From: Leucobacter triazinivorans | GTDB lineage: Bacteria; Actinomycetota; Actinomycetes; Actinomycetales; Microbacteriaceae | Direction of reading: 5' to 3' | DNA length: 64,000 nucleotides | Assembly (NCBI RefSeq): GCF_004208635.1 | Contig: NZ_CP035806.1 | Location: forward strand, 3,224,001 to 3,288,000 | Shown: piece by piece, positions 1 to 7,914 of the stretch | Layout of the letters: every line of letters starts with the position of its first letter | How positions within the stretch are numbered: the stretch's first letter is position 1 | Made by a program: the position numbers and the translations under genes | The notes under the pieces: generated by a model | Told to the model about the DNA's origin: nothing | Database searches by the model: none | Seen by the model: only the letters and a program-made list of their open reading frames with translations

Positions 1-155
1 CCCGCTGCAGAATCTGCGTATCCGCGCCGCAGGGTCGGCGGAGCAATGGGCGCGAGGGTCTCTGCTACCGGTCCGCGCAGACTTCCCCCGGACCGTTCCG
101 ATAGAATCGTATTCCGAGAACAGCACACTGCGATTCAGACGGAAGCGGGCCGCCT
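1..155. other. Upstream region of the Mrp operon; no gene seen
   Basis: No convincing reading frame is visible in these first bases. A possible -10 element TAGAAT lies at 102-107, and a small palindrome GAAT-CGT-ATTC at 104-114 overlaps it. No good -35 was found. This is probably the promoter and 5' leader of the antiporter operon; any gene further upstream lies outside the window. Confidence 0.4.
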
Positions 156-3050
156 ATGGGAGCGATGATGAGCATGCTGCTCGTCCTCGCTCTGAGTGCC
201 GTCGTCATTCATCCGATCGTGCGGCGCTTCGGACGCCGCGCCTTCATCGGTCTTGCGCTGCTCATGGCGGCCGCCTTCGCCGTGCTCCTGTGGTGGGCGC
301 AGCCCGTGTTCTCAGGTGCGGTGCTCGTCGAATCTGTCGAGTGGGTCCCGCAGCTGGGGATGACGCTCACGCTCCGGCTCGACGCGGTGTCGGCACTGTT
401 CGCGCTGCTCGTCACGGGCGCGGGCGCGCTCGTGCTGCTCTACTGCACGAACTACTTCGACGATGGCGAGACGGGCCTCGCCCGATTCGCCGCAGTCTTC
501 ATGGGCTTCGCGACGTCGATGCTGGGGCTCGTGCTCGCCGACGACCTCTACCTGCTCTTCATCTTCTGGGAGGGGACAACGGTCTTCTCCTTCCTGCTGA
601 TCGGGCACGCGACCCGGTTGCGCACCGCGAACGCCGCCGCGCTGCAGGCCCTCATGGTGACCACTCTGGGCGGTCTCGCGATGCTCGTAGGTTTCGTGCT
701 GCTCGCGCAGCAGACGGGTACCTCGCTGCTCTCGGAGATCGTTTCAGCGCCGCCGAGCGGTCCCATCGCAAGCGTTGCGGTCTTCCTGGTGCTCGCGGGT
801 GCGCTCTCGAAGTCGGCGATCTTCCCGTTCCACTTCTGGCTGCCCGGCGCCATGGCGGCACCCACCCCCGTGAGCGCCTACCTCCACGCGGCGGCGATGG
901 TCAAGGCGGGGGTGTACCTCATCGCCCGCGTCAGCCCGGGGTTCGGCGATGTGGTCGGGTACCGTGAGACGCTCGTCGTGCTCGGCGCCATCACGATGCT
1001 CAATGGCGGGGTGCGTGCGCTCAAGCAGTTCGACATCAAACTCGTCGTCGCGCACGGCACCGTCAGCCAGCTGGGCATGCTGGTGATGGTCTTCGGGATC
1101 GCGGACCCGCGCGCCGCGTTCGCCGGGCTGGCGCTGCTGTTCGCCCACGCACTCGCCAAGGCGCCCCTGTTCCTGGCGGTCGGGATCATCGATCACTCCA
1201 CGGGCACTCGCGATCTGCGAAAGCTGTGCGGTGTGGGCCGGCGCATGCCGGTGCTCGCCCTGATCACGACCGCGGCGACCGCTTCGATGGTGGGTCTTCC
1301 GCCGTTTCTCGGGTTCGTGGCCAAGGAGTCGGCACTCACCGAGCTGCTCCGGATCGGCGCGGACGAACCGCTCGCTCTGTTTGCATTCGCGGTTCTGGTG
1401 GTCGGAAGCATGCTCACCGTCGCATACATGGGGCGCTTCCTGTGGGGTGCGTTCGCAGACAAGCCCGGCACCGTCGAGTGCGCCGTCGTGCATCGTCCCG
1501 GGTGGAGCATCTGCATCGCACCTGCCGTGTTCGCCCTCGCCGCGCTCGCAGGCGGCGTGTTCTCGTCGGCGCTCGATCCCGTTCTGCAGGCCACCGTTCC
1601 GGGCGCGCACCCCGAGCACCTCGCGCTGTGGCACGGTCTGACCGTCGAGCTCGGGACCTCTGTAGCGGTCATCGCGGTGGGTACACTGCTCGCAGTGGTG
1701 CTCTCGCGCCGCACAGCGCAGCTTCCGGCGCTGCCCGAGCGGTTCTCCGCATCGCACGCGTACTGGGTCGTGACCCACTGGGTCGACAGTCTCGCGGTCA
1801 AGGTCACCTCGCTGACTCAGCGCGGCTCCCTGCCCTTCTACCTCGCGGTGATTCTTATCGTGGTTGTGGTCGCGCTCGGCGGAACGCTGATCGCGACGGG
1901 GGAGTGGCCGAACACCTTCGAGTTCATGAGCTCGCCGGTGCAGATCCCGATCGCGATCATCGTGATCGTCGCGGCGATCTTCTCGCTGCGCGCGCGGACT
2001 CGCTTTCAAGCGGTCGTGCTCGTCGGCGTGACCGGATACGGCATGGCGGCCGTCTTCGCGATGCACGGCGCACCTGATCTGGCACTGACGCAGGCGCTCG
2101 TCGAGACGGTGACGCTGATCGCCTTCGTCCTGGTGATCCGCCGCCTCCCGCAGCGCCTCGGGAGCCGGTCGACGCGCCGCGTGCGCTGGGGGCGGGGGGT
2201 CATCGGTGCCGCCGTCGGCCTGGTGATGGGCGCCTTCGCCGTCGTGGCGCTCGGATCCCGCATCGCCGATCCCATCTCGCTCCAGCATCCCGCGCTGGCG
2301 TACGCCGGCGGGCACGGCGCGAATGTGGTCAACGTGATGCTCGTCGACATCCGCGGCTGGGACACGATGGGCGAGCTCTCGGTGATCCTCGCTGCGGCGA
2401 CCGGCGTCGCCTCGCTCGTCTTCCTCAGCACGCGTGCCGATCTCCGTCCGAAGCTCAGCCGTCGCGACGCGCGCTCGCAGGCGCGCGAGCACCTGCTGCG
2501 CATCGCCGATCCCGACGATCCGGCGAGCCGGGTCTCGTGGCTGCTCGCCGGGCGCCACCTGAACCCGGCGCGCCGTTCCATTCTGCTCGAGGTCGTCGTG
2601 CGCCTGCTCTTCCATGCGCTCATCATCCTCTCGATCTACCTGCTGCTGACCGGACACAACACTCCCGGGGGCGGCTTCGCGGGAGGTCTCGTCGCCGGTC
2701 TCGCGCTCGTGGCGCGCTATCTCGCCGGCGGCAGGTACGAACTCGGTGCCACGGTGCCCCTCGACGCCGGCCGAATTCTCGGCATCGGTCTGGCGCTCTC
2801 GGTGTCCATGGCGCTGCTGCCGATGCTCTTCGGGCAGGCCGCGCTCGCGTCCGCCTGGGTCGATGTGGATCTCGGGCCGTTCGGGACGCTGCCGCTGGTG
2901 ACCTCGACGCTCTTCGACATCGGCGTGTACCTGGTGGTCTTCGGGCTCATCCTCGATGTCCTGCGCAGCCTCGGTGCGGAGATCGACGAGCACGAGGAAG
3001 CCGATGTCGCGGCCTTCGCGGAAGAAGGAAAAGAGGTGAGCGCGCGATGA
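156..3050 (+). CDS. mnhA: Mrp-type Na+(K+)/H+ antiporter, fused MnhA-MnhB subunit
   Basis: Large membrane subunit of the multisubunit Mrp/Mnh antiporter, which exports Na+ (or K+) in exchange for protons. The 964-residue protein is hydrophobic throughout. The N-terminal part resembles complex I NuoL-type antiporter subunits, with the conserved proton-channel stretch around residues 210-260 (FPFHFWLPGAM, then AYLHAAAMVKAG). The C-terminal ~150 residues are an MnhB domain with the signature HNTPGGGF beginning at residue 834. Such an A-B fusion is usual in actinobacteria. The start is uncertain: ATGs at 165 and 168 follow a GGGAG and could be used instead. The stop overlaps the mnhC start (ATGA). 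Confidence 0.93.
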   Translation: MGAMMSMLLVLALSAVVIHPIVRRFGRRAFIGLALLMAAAFAVLLWWAQPVFSGAVLVESVEWVPQLGMTLTLRLDAVSALFALLVTGAGALVLLYCTNYFDDGETGLARFAAVFMGFATSMLGLVLADDLYLLFIFWEGTTVFSFLLIGHATRLRTANAAALQALMVTTLGGLAMLVGFVLLAQQTGTSLLSEIVSAPPSGPIASVAVFLVLAGALSKSAIFPFHFWLPGAMAAPTPVSAYLHAAAMVKAGVYLIARVSPGFGDVVGYRETLVVLGAITMLNGGVRALKQFDIKLVVAHGTVSQLGMLVMVFGIADPRAAFAGLALLFAHALAKAPLFLAVGIIDHSTGTRDLRKLCGVGRRMPVLALITTAATASMVGLPPFLGFVAKESALTELLRIGADEPLALFAFAVLVVGSMLTVAYMGRFLWGAFADKPGTVECAVVHRPGWSICIAPAVFALAALAGGVFSSALDPVLQATVPGAHPEHLALWHGLTVELGTSVAVIAVGTLLAVVLSRRTAQLPALPERFSASHAYWVVTHWVDSLAVKVTSLTQRGSLPFYLAVILIVVVVALGGTLIATGEWPNTFEFMSSPVQIPIAIIVIVAAIFSLRARTRFQAVVLVGVTGYGMAAVFAMHGAPDLALTQALVETVTLIAFVLVIRRLPQRLGSRSTRRVRWGRGVIGAAVGLVMGAFAVVALGSRIADPISLQHPALAYAGGHGANVVNVMLVDIRGWDTMGELSVILAAATGVASLVFLSTRADLRPKLSRRDARSQAREHLLRIADPDDPASRVSWLLAGRHLNPARRSILLEVVVRLLFHALIILSIYLLLTGHNTPGGGFAGGLVAGLALVARYLAGGRYELGATVPLDAGRILGIGLALSVSMALLPMLFGQAALASAWVDVDLGPFGTLPLVTSTLFDIGVYLVVFGLILDVLRSLGAEIDEHEEADVAAFAEEGKEVSAR

Positions 3051-3577
3051 CGATGCCTCTCGTGCTGGTCGCCGCCATGGTCGTGCTGTACGCCTGCGGC
3101 GTATACCTCATGCTCGACCGGACCCTGACCCGCGTGCTGCTCGGATTCCTGATGGTGGGCAACGCGACGAACCTGCTCATCTTCCTCATGTCGGGCTCGT
3201 TCGGCGTCGCACCCATCGTGGGCAACGGGTCCGCGGAAGAGATGAGCGACCCGTTGCCCCAGGCGTTCATTCTGACCGCGATCGTGATCACCTTCGGGGT
3301 CAGCGCGTTCCTGCTCGCGCTGATCTACCGCTCCTGGCGTCTGGCGCACGACACGGATGACACGGTGCAGGACGACGAGGCGGATCTCGAGATCGCCGCG
3401 ACTGAAGCGCTCACGACCGTCGAGGTAACGGACGAGGACCTCGCAGAGGCCCCGGAATTCGTCGACGCCGATGCCGATGAGCACCCGGGCACCGGTGCGG
3501 GCGTCGATACGGACCGGGCCCCCGCATCCGCAGAGCCCGCCGGCGACACGACCGGCGACGGGGAGGCGAGCCGATGA
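3047..3577 (+). CDS. mnhC: Mrp antiporter subunit MnhC
   Basis: NuoK-like small membrane subunit of the Mrp antiporter, 176 residues with three predicted transmembrane helices in the first ~110. The family-typical segments LGFLMVGNATNLLIFLMSG and DPLPQAFILTAIVI are present. The start ATG overlaps the mnhA stop by 4 bp, and its own stop overlaps mnhD. The C-terminal ~60 residues form a hydrophilic, Asp/Glu-rich tail beyond the conserved core, probably cytoplasmic and of unknown role. The core family is about 110-120 residues, so this tail is the only unusual part. Confidence 0.93.
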   Translation: MTMPLVLVAAMVVLYACGVYLMLDRTLTRVLLGFLMVGNATNLLIFLMSGSFGVAPIVGNGSAEEMSDPLPQAFILTAIVITFGVSAFLLALIYRSWRLAHDTDDTVQDDEADLEIAATEALTTVEVTDEDLAEAPEFVDADADEHPGTGAGVDTDRAPASAEPAGDTTGDGEASR

Positions 3578-5256
3578 CCGCACTCGTTCCCCTGGTCGTG
3601 CTGATCCCGCTCGCGGGCTCCGCACTGGCGCTCGCCGTGCCTGGCCACCGCAGACTGCAGCAGGGCATCACGCTCATCGCGCTGACTCTGGTGCTCCTGC
3701 TGAGCGGCGTGCTCATGTGGCTCGTCGACGCTCAGGGTGTGCTCGTGATGGAGGTGGGCGGCTGGGCGGCGCCGTTCGGGATCGCGCTGGTGGTGGATCG
3801 GGTCTCGGCGCTCATGCTGGCCGTCTCGGCGGTGGTGCTGCTGGGCGTGTTCCTGTTCTCCATCGGCCAGGGCCTGGCCGACGGAGACGAGGATACGCCG
3901 GTCTCGATCTACTATCCGACCTATCTCGTGCTCGGTGCGGGCGTGTTCAACGCCTTCATCGCCGGCGACCTGTTCAACCTCTACGTCGGATTCGAGATCC
4001 TGCTCGTGGCGAGCTACGTGCTCATCACTCTCGGCGGCACGGTGCAGCGCATTCGAGCCGGCGTCACCTACGTCATCGTGTCGCTCGTCTCCTCGGTACT
4101 CTTCCTCGCGGCCATCGCGCTCATCTACGGCGCCACGGGAACGGTGAACATGGCGCAGCTCACGGTGCGCATCGCGGAACTGCCGAGCGAGATGCAGCTG
4201 CTGCTCAACCTGGCGCTGCTGATCGCGTTCGGGATCAAGGCCGCGGTGTTCCCCCTGTCCTTCTGGCTGCCCGACTCCTACCCGACGGCTCCCGCCCCTG
4301 TCACCGCGGTCTTCGCGGGGCTGCTCACCAAGGTGGGCGTGTACGCAATCATCCGCAGCCAGACGCTGCTGTTCCCAGATTCGAGCGTCGACGGCGTGCT
4401 CATGGTGGTGGCGGGTCTCACCCTTGTCGTCGGCATTCTGGGCGCGATCTCGCAGCTCGACATCAAGCGGCTGCTCTCCTTCACGTTGATCAGTCACATC
4501 GGGTACATGATCTTCGGCATCTCCATGGCGAATGCCGCAGGGTTCGCCGCAACGATCTACTACATCGCGCACCACATCATCGTGCAGACGACGCTGTTCC
4601 TCGCGGTGGGCCTGCTCGAGCGGAAGGGCGGCACGACCTCGATCTCGGGGCTCGGCGGAATGCTGCGCAGCGCACCCGTGATCGCTGTGCTCTTCTTCAT
4701 CCCGATGCTCAACCTGGGGGGAATCCCGCCGTTCTCCGGGTTCATCGGGAAGGTGGGCCTCTTCACGGTCGCCGCCGAGTTGCAGACCCCGGGCGCATAC
4801 TGGCTGATGGGTGTGGGCGCGCTCGTCTCGCTGCTGACGCTGTATGCGCTCGCCCGGGCGTGGGTGCTCGCGTTCTGGCGCCCGCGGAAGCGACCGGAGC
4901 AGCTGGTCGACACCGGTGCGATCCAGATCCGCGGGACGGAGGGCAAGCCGACCACCGAGGCGCTCATGCTGCGTCGGCGCGAGGAAGAGCTCTTCGAGCG
5001 GCTGCAGGACGCCCCGGACGCGCAGCCGACGCAGGAGCAGAAGGAGACCCCCCGCCTCATGACCGCGGCGACCGCCGGCATGGTTGCAGTGAGCGTTGCG
5101 CTGACCGTGTTCGCGGGCCCTCTCTACGCCTACGCCGATCGGGCGGGGCGCAACATGGCGGTGCCGGGGGAGCTGGCGCAGCTCGTGCTCGGCGATACGC
5201 CCGGCCAGCTGGGCGGCGGTAGTGGAGACACGCAACCCGAGGAGACGACGCCATGA
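3574..5256 (+). CDS. mnhD: Mrp antiporter subunit MnhD
   Basis: NuoM/N-like antiporter subunit of 560 residues and about 14 transmembrane helices. The conserved channel glutamate lies in FNLYVGFEILLVASYVLI and the conserved lysine in FGIKAAVFPLSFWLPDSYP. Together with MnhA it is thought to carry the proton and cation pathway. A cytoplasmic hydrophilic stretch at roughly residues 430-495 precedes a final helix. The start overlaps the mnhC stop and the end overlaps mnhE, indicating translational coupling. Length and motifs match the family with a modest C-terminal extension. Confidence 0.93.
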   Translation: MTALVPLVVLIPLAGSALALAVPGHRRLQQGITLIALTLVLLLSGVLMWLVDAQGVLVMEVGGWAAPFGIALVVDRVSALMLAVSAVVLLGVFLFSIGQGLADGDEDTPVSIYYPTYLVLGAGVFNAFIAGDLFNLYVGFEILLVASYVLITLGGTVQRIRAGVTYVIVSLVSSVLFLAAIALIYGATGTVNMAQLTVRIAELPSEMQLLLNLALLIAFGIKAAVFPLSFWLPDSYPTAPAPVTAVFAGLLTKVGVYAIIRSQTLLFPDSSVDGVLMVVAGLTLVVGILGAISQLDIKRLLSFTLISHIGYMIFGISMANAAGFAATIYYIAHHIIVQTTLFLAVGLLERKGGTTSISGLGGMLRSAPVIAVLFFIPMLNLGGIPPFSGFIGKVGLFTVAAELQTPGAYWLMGVGALVSLLTLYALARAWVLAFWRPRKRPEQLVDTGAIQIRGTEGKPTTEALMLRRREEELFERLQDAPDAQPTQEQKETPRLMTAATAGMVAVSVALTVFAGPLYAYADRAGRNMAVPGELAQLVLGDTPGQLGGGSGDTQPEETTP

Positions 5257-5813
5257 GCCGGGGCGAAGAGCCGAGCGCGGCGCGGCGGGTCGAGTGGGGC
5301 GTTCGACTGCACGAACTGCCGCTGCTCGTCGGCCTAGTGCTGCTGTGGGTGATGCTCTGGCACGAGGTCTCCCTGCTCTCGATCCTGAGCGGCACAATCG
5401 TCGCGATCGTCGTCATGCGGGTCTTCTATCTGCCTCCCGTCGAGCTCGCGGGCCGGTTCAACCCCTGGTACGCGGCGCTCTACGTCGGCTACTTCTTCTG
5501 GCACCTCGCTGTCGCGTCCTGGCAGGTCGCGTGGCTGGCGGTGCGTCCCGGGCCGCCGCCGCCGACCTCGATCATCGCGGTCCGGCTGCGTACGCGATCG
5601 GACTTCATCCTCACGATCGTCGGGCTCACGATCTCGCTGCTGCCCGGGTCGCTCGTCGCCGAGGTCGACCGTTTCGCGTCGGTCCTCTATCTGCATGTGC
5701 TGGACACTCCGAGCCAGCGCGAGATCAGCGCGATGCGCCGAGAGGTGCGTCGCATCGAGCGCCTGCTGATCCTCACGGTGGGGTCGAAGCAGGAGATCAG
5801 GGGGCTGACATGA
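5253..5813 (+). CDS. mnhE: Mrp antiporter subunit MnhE
   Basis: Small membrane subunit of the Mrp antiporter, 186 residues with two to three hydrophobic helices near the N-terminus. A conserved segment, VAWLAVRPGPPPPTSIIAV, is followed by TLSLLPGSL-like residues (GLTISLLPGSLVAEVD). Position between mnhD and mnhF and 4-bp overlaps on both sides support the assignment. MnhE is required for assembly and activity in studied Mrp systems, although its exact role is unclear. Confidence 0.9.
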   Translation: MSRGEEPSAARRVEWGVRLHELPLLVGLVLLWVMLWHEVSLLSILSGTIVAIVVMRVFYLPPVELAGRFNPWYAALYVGYFFWHLAVASWQVAWLAVRPGPPPPTSIIAVRLRTRSDFILTIVGLTISLLPGSLVAEVDRFASVLYLHVLDTPSQREISAMRREVRRIERLLILTVGSKQEIRGLT

Positions 5814-6124
5814 GCGCGGTGATGCTGGCACTCGCGATCGCGGCCGGCACGGGCCTCACCGTGACGGCGCTCGCGGCGATCGTGAGGATCGTGCGCGGGC
5901 CGACGATCCTCGATCGGATGGTCGCCTCTGACGTGCTGCTGACGACGCTGATGCTGGCGGTGGGCATCGACATGGTGGTGCGGGGGCACACCGATACGAT
6001 CCCGCTCATGACGGTGATCGCGGCGACCGCGACATTCGCCACGATCGTCGTCGCCCGATTCGTCAAGCGTCGCGCCGAGCAGCCAAAGATCCAGAACCGG
6101 GGAACGGGGGCCGGACATGTCTGA
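5810..6124 (+). CDS. mnhF: Mrp antiporter subunit MnhF
   Basis: 104-residue membrane subunit with three predicted helices. The family motif is visible as RIVRGPTILDRMVASDVL, followed by IDMVVRG and a hydrophobic final helix. The ATG at 5810 overlaps the mnhE stop (ATGA) and the C-terminus overlaps mnhG by 8 bp. Part of the six-gene mnhAB-C-D-E-F-G operon, which is unlikely to have internal promoters because all junctions overlap. Confidence 0.9.
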   Translation: MSAVMLALAIAAGTGLTVTALAAIVRIVRGPTILDRMVASDVLLTTLMLAVGIDMVVRGHTDTIPLMTVIAATATFATIVVARFVKRRAEQPKIQNRGTGAGHV

Positions 6125-6491
6125 CATCGCAGTCGTCGAGCAGATCATGGACGTCGCCGCGATGGTGTGCGTCTTCCTCTCCGCAGTGCTCTCCGTCGCG
6201 GCGGGGATCGGCCTGCTGCGCTTCCCGGACGCGTTGAGCCGGCTGCACGCGGCTACGAAGCCGCAGATCTTCGGGCTGCTGCTGGTGATCGCGGCGATCG
6301 CCCTCGACCAGCGGTCCATCGCGACGCTGCTCGCGCTCGTGCCGGTGTTCGTCTTCCAATCGCTCACCGCGCCGGTGGCCGCCCACATGGTGGGTCGTGC
6401 CGCGTATCGCACGGGGCAGCTCGACACCGAGACGCTGGTGGTCGACGAACTCGGGCCCGCCATCGAGCGGGCCAACGAGGGAAGGGACTGA
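6117..6491 (+). CDS. mnhG: Mrp antiporter subunit MnhG
   Basis: Last gene of the Mrp antiporter operon, 124 residues with three predicted helices. The family pattern GLLRFPDALSRLHAATKPQ is clear (consensus G-x-x-R-x-P-D-x-x-x-R-x-H-A-x-x-K). It overlaps mnhF by 8 bp. The next gene is on the opposite strand, so the operon ends here; no intrinsic terminator with a T-run is evident in the 64-bp gap. Confidence 0.92.
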   Translation: MSDIAVVEQIMDVAAMVCVFLSAVLSVAAGIGLLRFPDALSRLHAATKPQIFGLLLVIAAIALDQRSIATLLALVPVFVFQSLTAPVAAHMVGRAAYRTGQLDTETLVVDELGPAIERANEGRD

Positions 6492-6555
6492 GCCTGTCGA
6501 TCCGAGTCGGGTCGAGAAACTTCCGCTCACGGGTGTCGGGGCGTCGACCCGCGCC

Positions 6556-6987
6556 TCATGACGGCAGGCGCAGTCGGGCGTCGAAACCGTCGACGTGCAA
6601 GCCCTCGGTGGTGGGGGAGAGCACCAGGAGCGTGAGCCCGCGAGGCCAGTCGCCGCGAAGGTGGGCGTTCAGCACCGGCACCAGGGGGTCGATCTCGGGG
6701 CAGGGATCGGGGGCGAGGTCGATCAGGACGAGATCGGATTCCCGGGACCCGTTCCCGGTCACCAGCTGCTCGAGGGCGCGACTCGCGTCGTGTCCGCATC
6801 GGACTCGGCCGACGTGCTCGTAGTCCTCCACCTGGATGTCGTGGGGGAGCAGCACCAGCGGCCGGTGCACCGGATCCCGGGCGAACATCGAGAGGATGCG
6901 GAGCGCATCTTCGGTCCATCGATCGAGAAAGTCGCCGGTGAACAAGAACTTCAGGGGCGCCTCCGCAGCCGGGGTCAGATGCGCCAC
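6556..6987 (-). CDS. Hypothetical protein downstream of the DUF1266-like gene
   Basis: 143-residue protein of unknown function, read from a GTG at 6987 that overlaps the end of the preceding DUF1266-like gene by 13 bp, so the two are probably co-translated. The sequence has no membrane segment or signal peptide. It contains a short hydrophobic strand pattern (LKFLFTGDFLDRW; RPLVLLPHDIQVEDYEHVG; LVLIDLAP; LTLLVLSPTTEG) that looks like an alpha/beta fold. No catalytic motif was recognised. The exact start is uncertain because the frame stays open further upstream inside its neighbour. Confidence 0.6.
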   Translation of the reverse strand: MAHLTPAAEAPLKFLFTGDFLDRWTEDALRILSMFARDPVHRPLVLLPHDIQVEDYEHVGRVRCGHDASRALEQLVTGNGSRESDLVLIDLAPDPCPEIDPLVPVLNAHLRGDWPRGLTLLVLSPTTEGLHVDGFDARLRLPS

Positions 6988-7715
6988 GGGAGCACCGCCC
7001 ACGGGCCGTCGCTCGCCGGGTCGAGCGCCGTGCGCATGATCATCGAGGTGATCGCCGCCTGACGCGACCCTCGCCGTTTGAGCTCGCCGTCGCTCGAGAA
7101 CATCGCACTGCCCACCGCGTAGCTGCGGCCGAACGCCGCCCAAGACGCGAACTCGCGTCTCGCGATCTCATTCACATGGCCGATGAGCCGGAGGGATTTG
7201 GAGCGAGACAGGAACCCCAGTCCCACGCCCCAGACACTCACCGCGACCGCCTGCGCCAGGGCGAAGGCGTCGAGGCTGATCACCGCCTCGACCGAGTCAT
7301 CCGGGCCGGCTCCGAGTTCTTGCTCGTACCCCTGGATCGCGTCGACGAACGCACGCGCCCGGTCGCCGTCGATCCCGTCGCGGGCGATGGCCGTCAGCCA
7401 CGCGTGCGGTGTCGGCTCCGATCTCTCGGCCAGTCGGCCGCGCAACTCGAGCATGCGACGCCACTCGACGTTCTGGTGCCGGTGGTTGACGAGCTCGAAT
7501 GCGGCGATAAGCACGTCTGCCGTCGAGTCGAGCTGCCAGGACTTCTGCAAGTGCTGCTTCTCCGTGTCAGAGAGGGCGCTCGCCGTGGGATCGTTCCAGT
7601 TCGCGCCCATGAGCACGAGCGGCTGGAGGCCGAGAGCGAGCAGGTTCGCCTCGCGGGAATCGATCGGGTGGCTCTCGTGGGCGCGGAGCCGGTCAGGCTC
7701 AGTGATGACGTTCAT
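6975..7715 (-). CDS. DUF1266-like protein
   Basis: 246-residue soluble protein. Its C-terminal third matches the pattern I associate with DUF1266 proteins: a segment SKSLRLIGHVNEIARREFAS followed by SWAAFGRSYAVGSAMF and then a residue-rich turn before the C-terminus. That family has no established biochemical activity. The ATG at 7715 has only a weak ribosome binding site. It heads a two-gene minus-strand unit placed between the antiporter operon and aceB; neither neighbour suggests a function. The family assignment is from memory of the pattern, not from a search. Confidence 0.6.
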   Translation of the reverse strand: MNVITEPDRLRAHESHPIDSREANLLALGLQPLVLMGANWNDPTASALSDTEKQHLQKSWQLDSTADVLIAAFELVNHRHQNVEWRRMLELRGRLAERSEPTPHAWLTAIARDGIDGDRARAFVDAIQGYEQELGAGPDDSVEAVISLDAFALAQAVAVSVWGVGLGFLSRSKSLRLIGHVNEIARREFASWAAFGRSYAVGSAMFSSDGELKRRGSRQAAITSMIMRTALDPASDGPWAVLPWRI

Positions 7716-7836
7716 GAGGGGTGGGAGCTGCCTCTCGCCGAGAATCTACTGTGCTGCTCTCCCAATTGCGCCCGAACCTCGCGGTCCAGTGCACCCCAAC
7801 GTCATTCTAGGACACGATGCTGTGCGTCGGCTGCTG

Positions 7837-7902
7837 CTCGGTGCGAACACCGGCGCGCTCCCGGGAGCCGTCCCCCAGGAGCGCGCCGGTGTTCGCACCG
7901 AG
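7837..7902 (-). terminator. Large perfect inverted repeat downstream of aceB
   Basis: Arms at 7837-7861 and 7878-7902 are perfectly complementary over 25 bp, with a 16-nt loop. The element begins 13 bp beyond the aceB stop, so in the aceB mRNA it would form a very stable 3' hairpin. There is no T-run on either strand, so it is either a T-less terminator or a 3'-end stabiliser. It also separates aceB from the DUF1266-like gene transcribed in the same direction. Confidence 0.7.
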
Positions 7903-7914
7903 CGGCCGGACCGC

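Noticed and set aside
156..3050. MnhA-MnhB fusion as an unusual gene fusion
   Set aside because: This fusion is common in actinobacterial and other Mrp operons.
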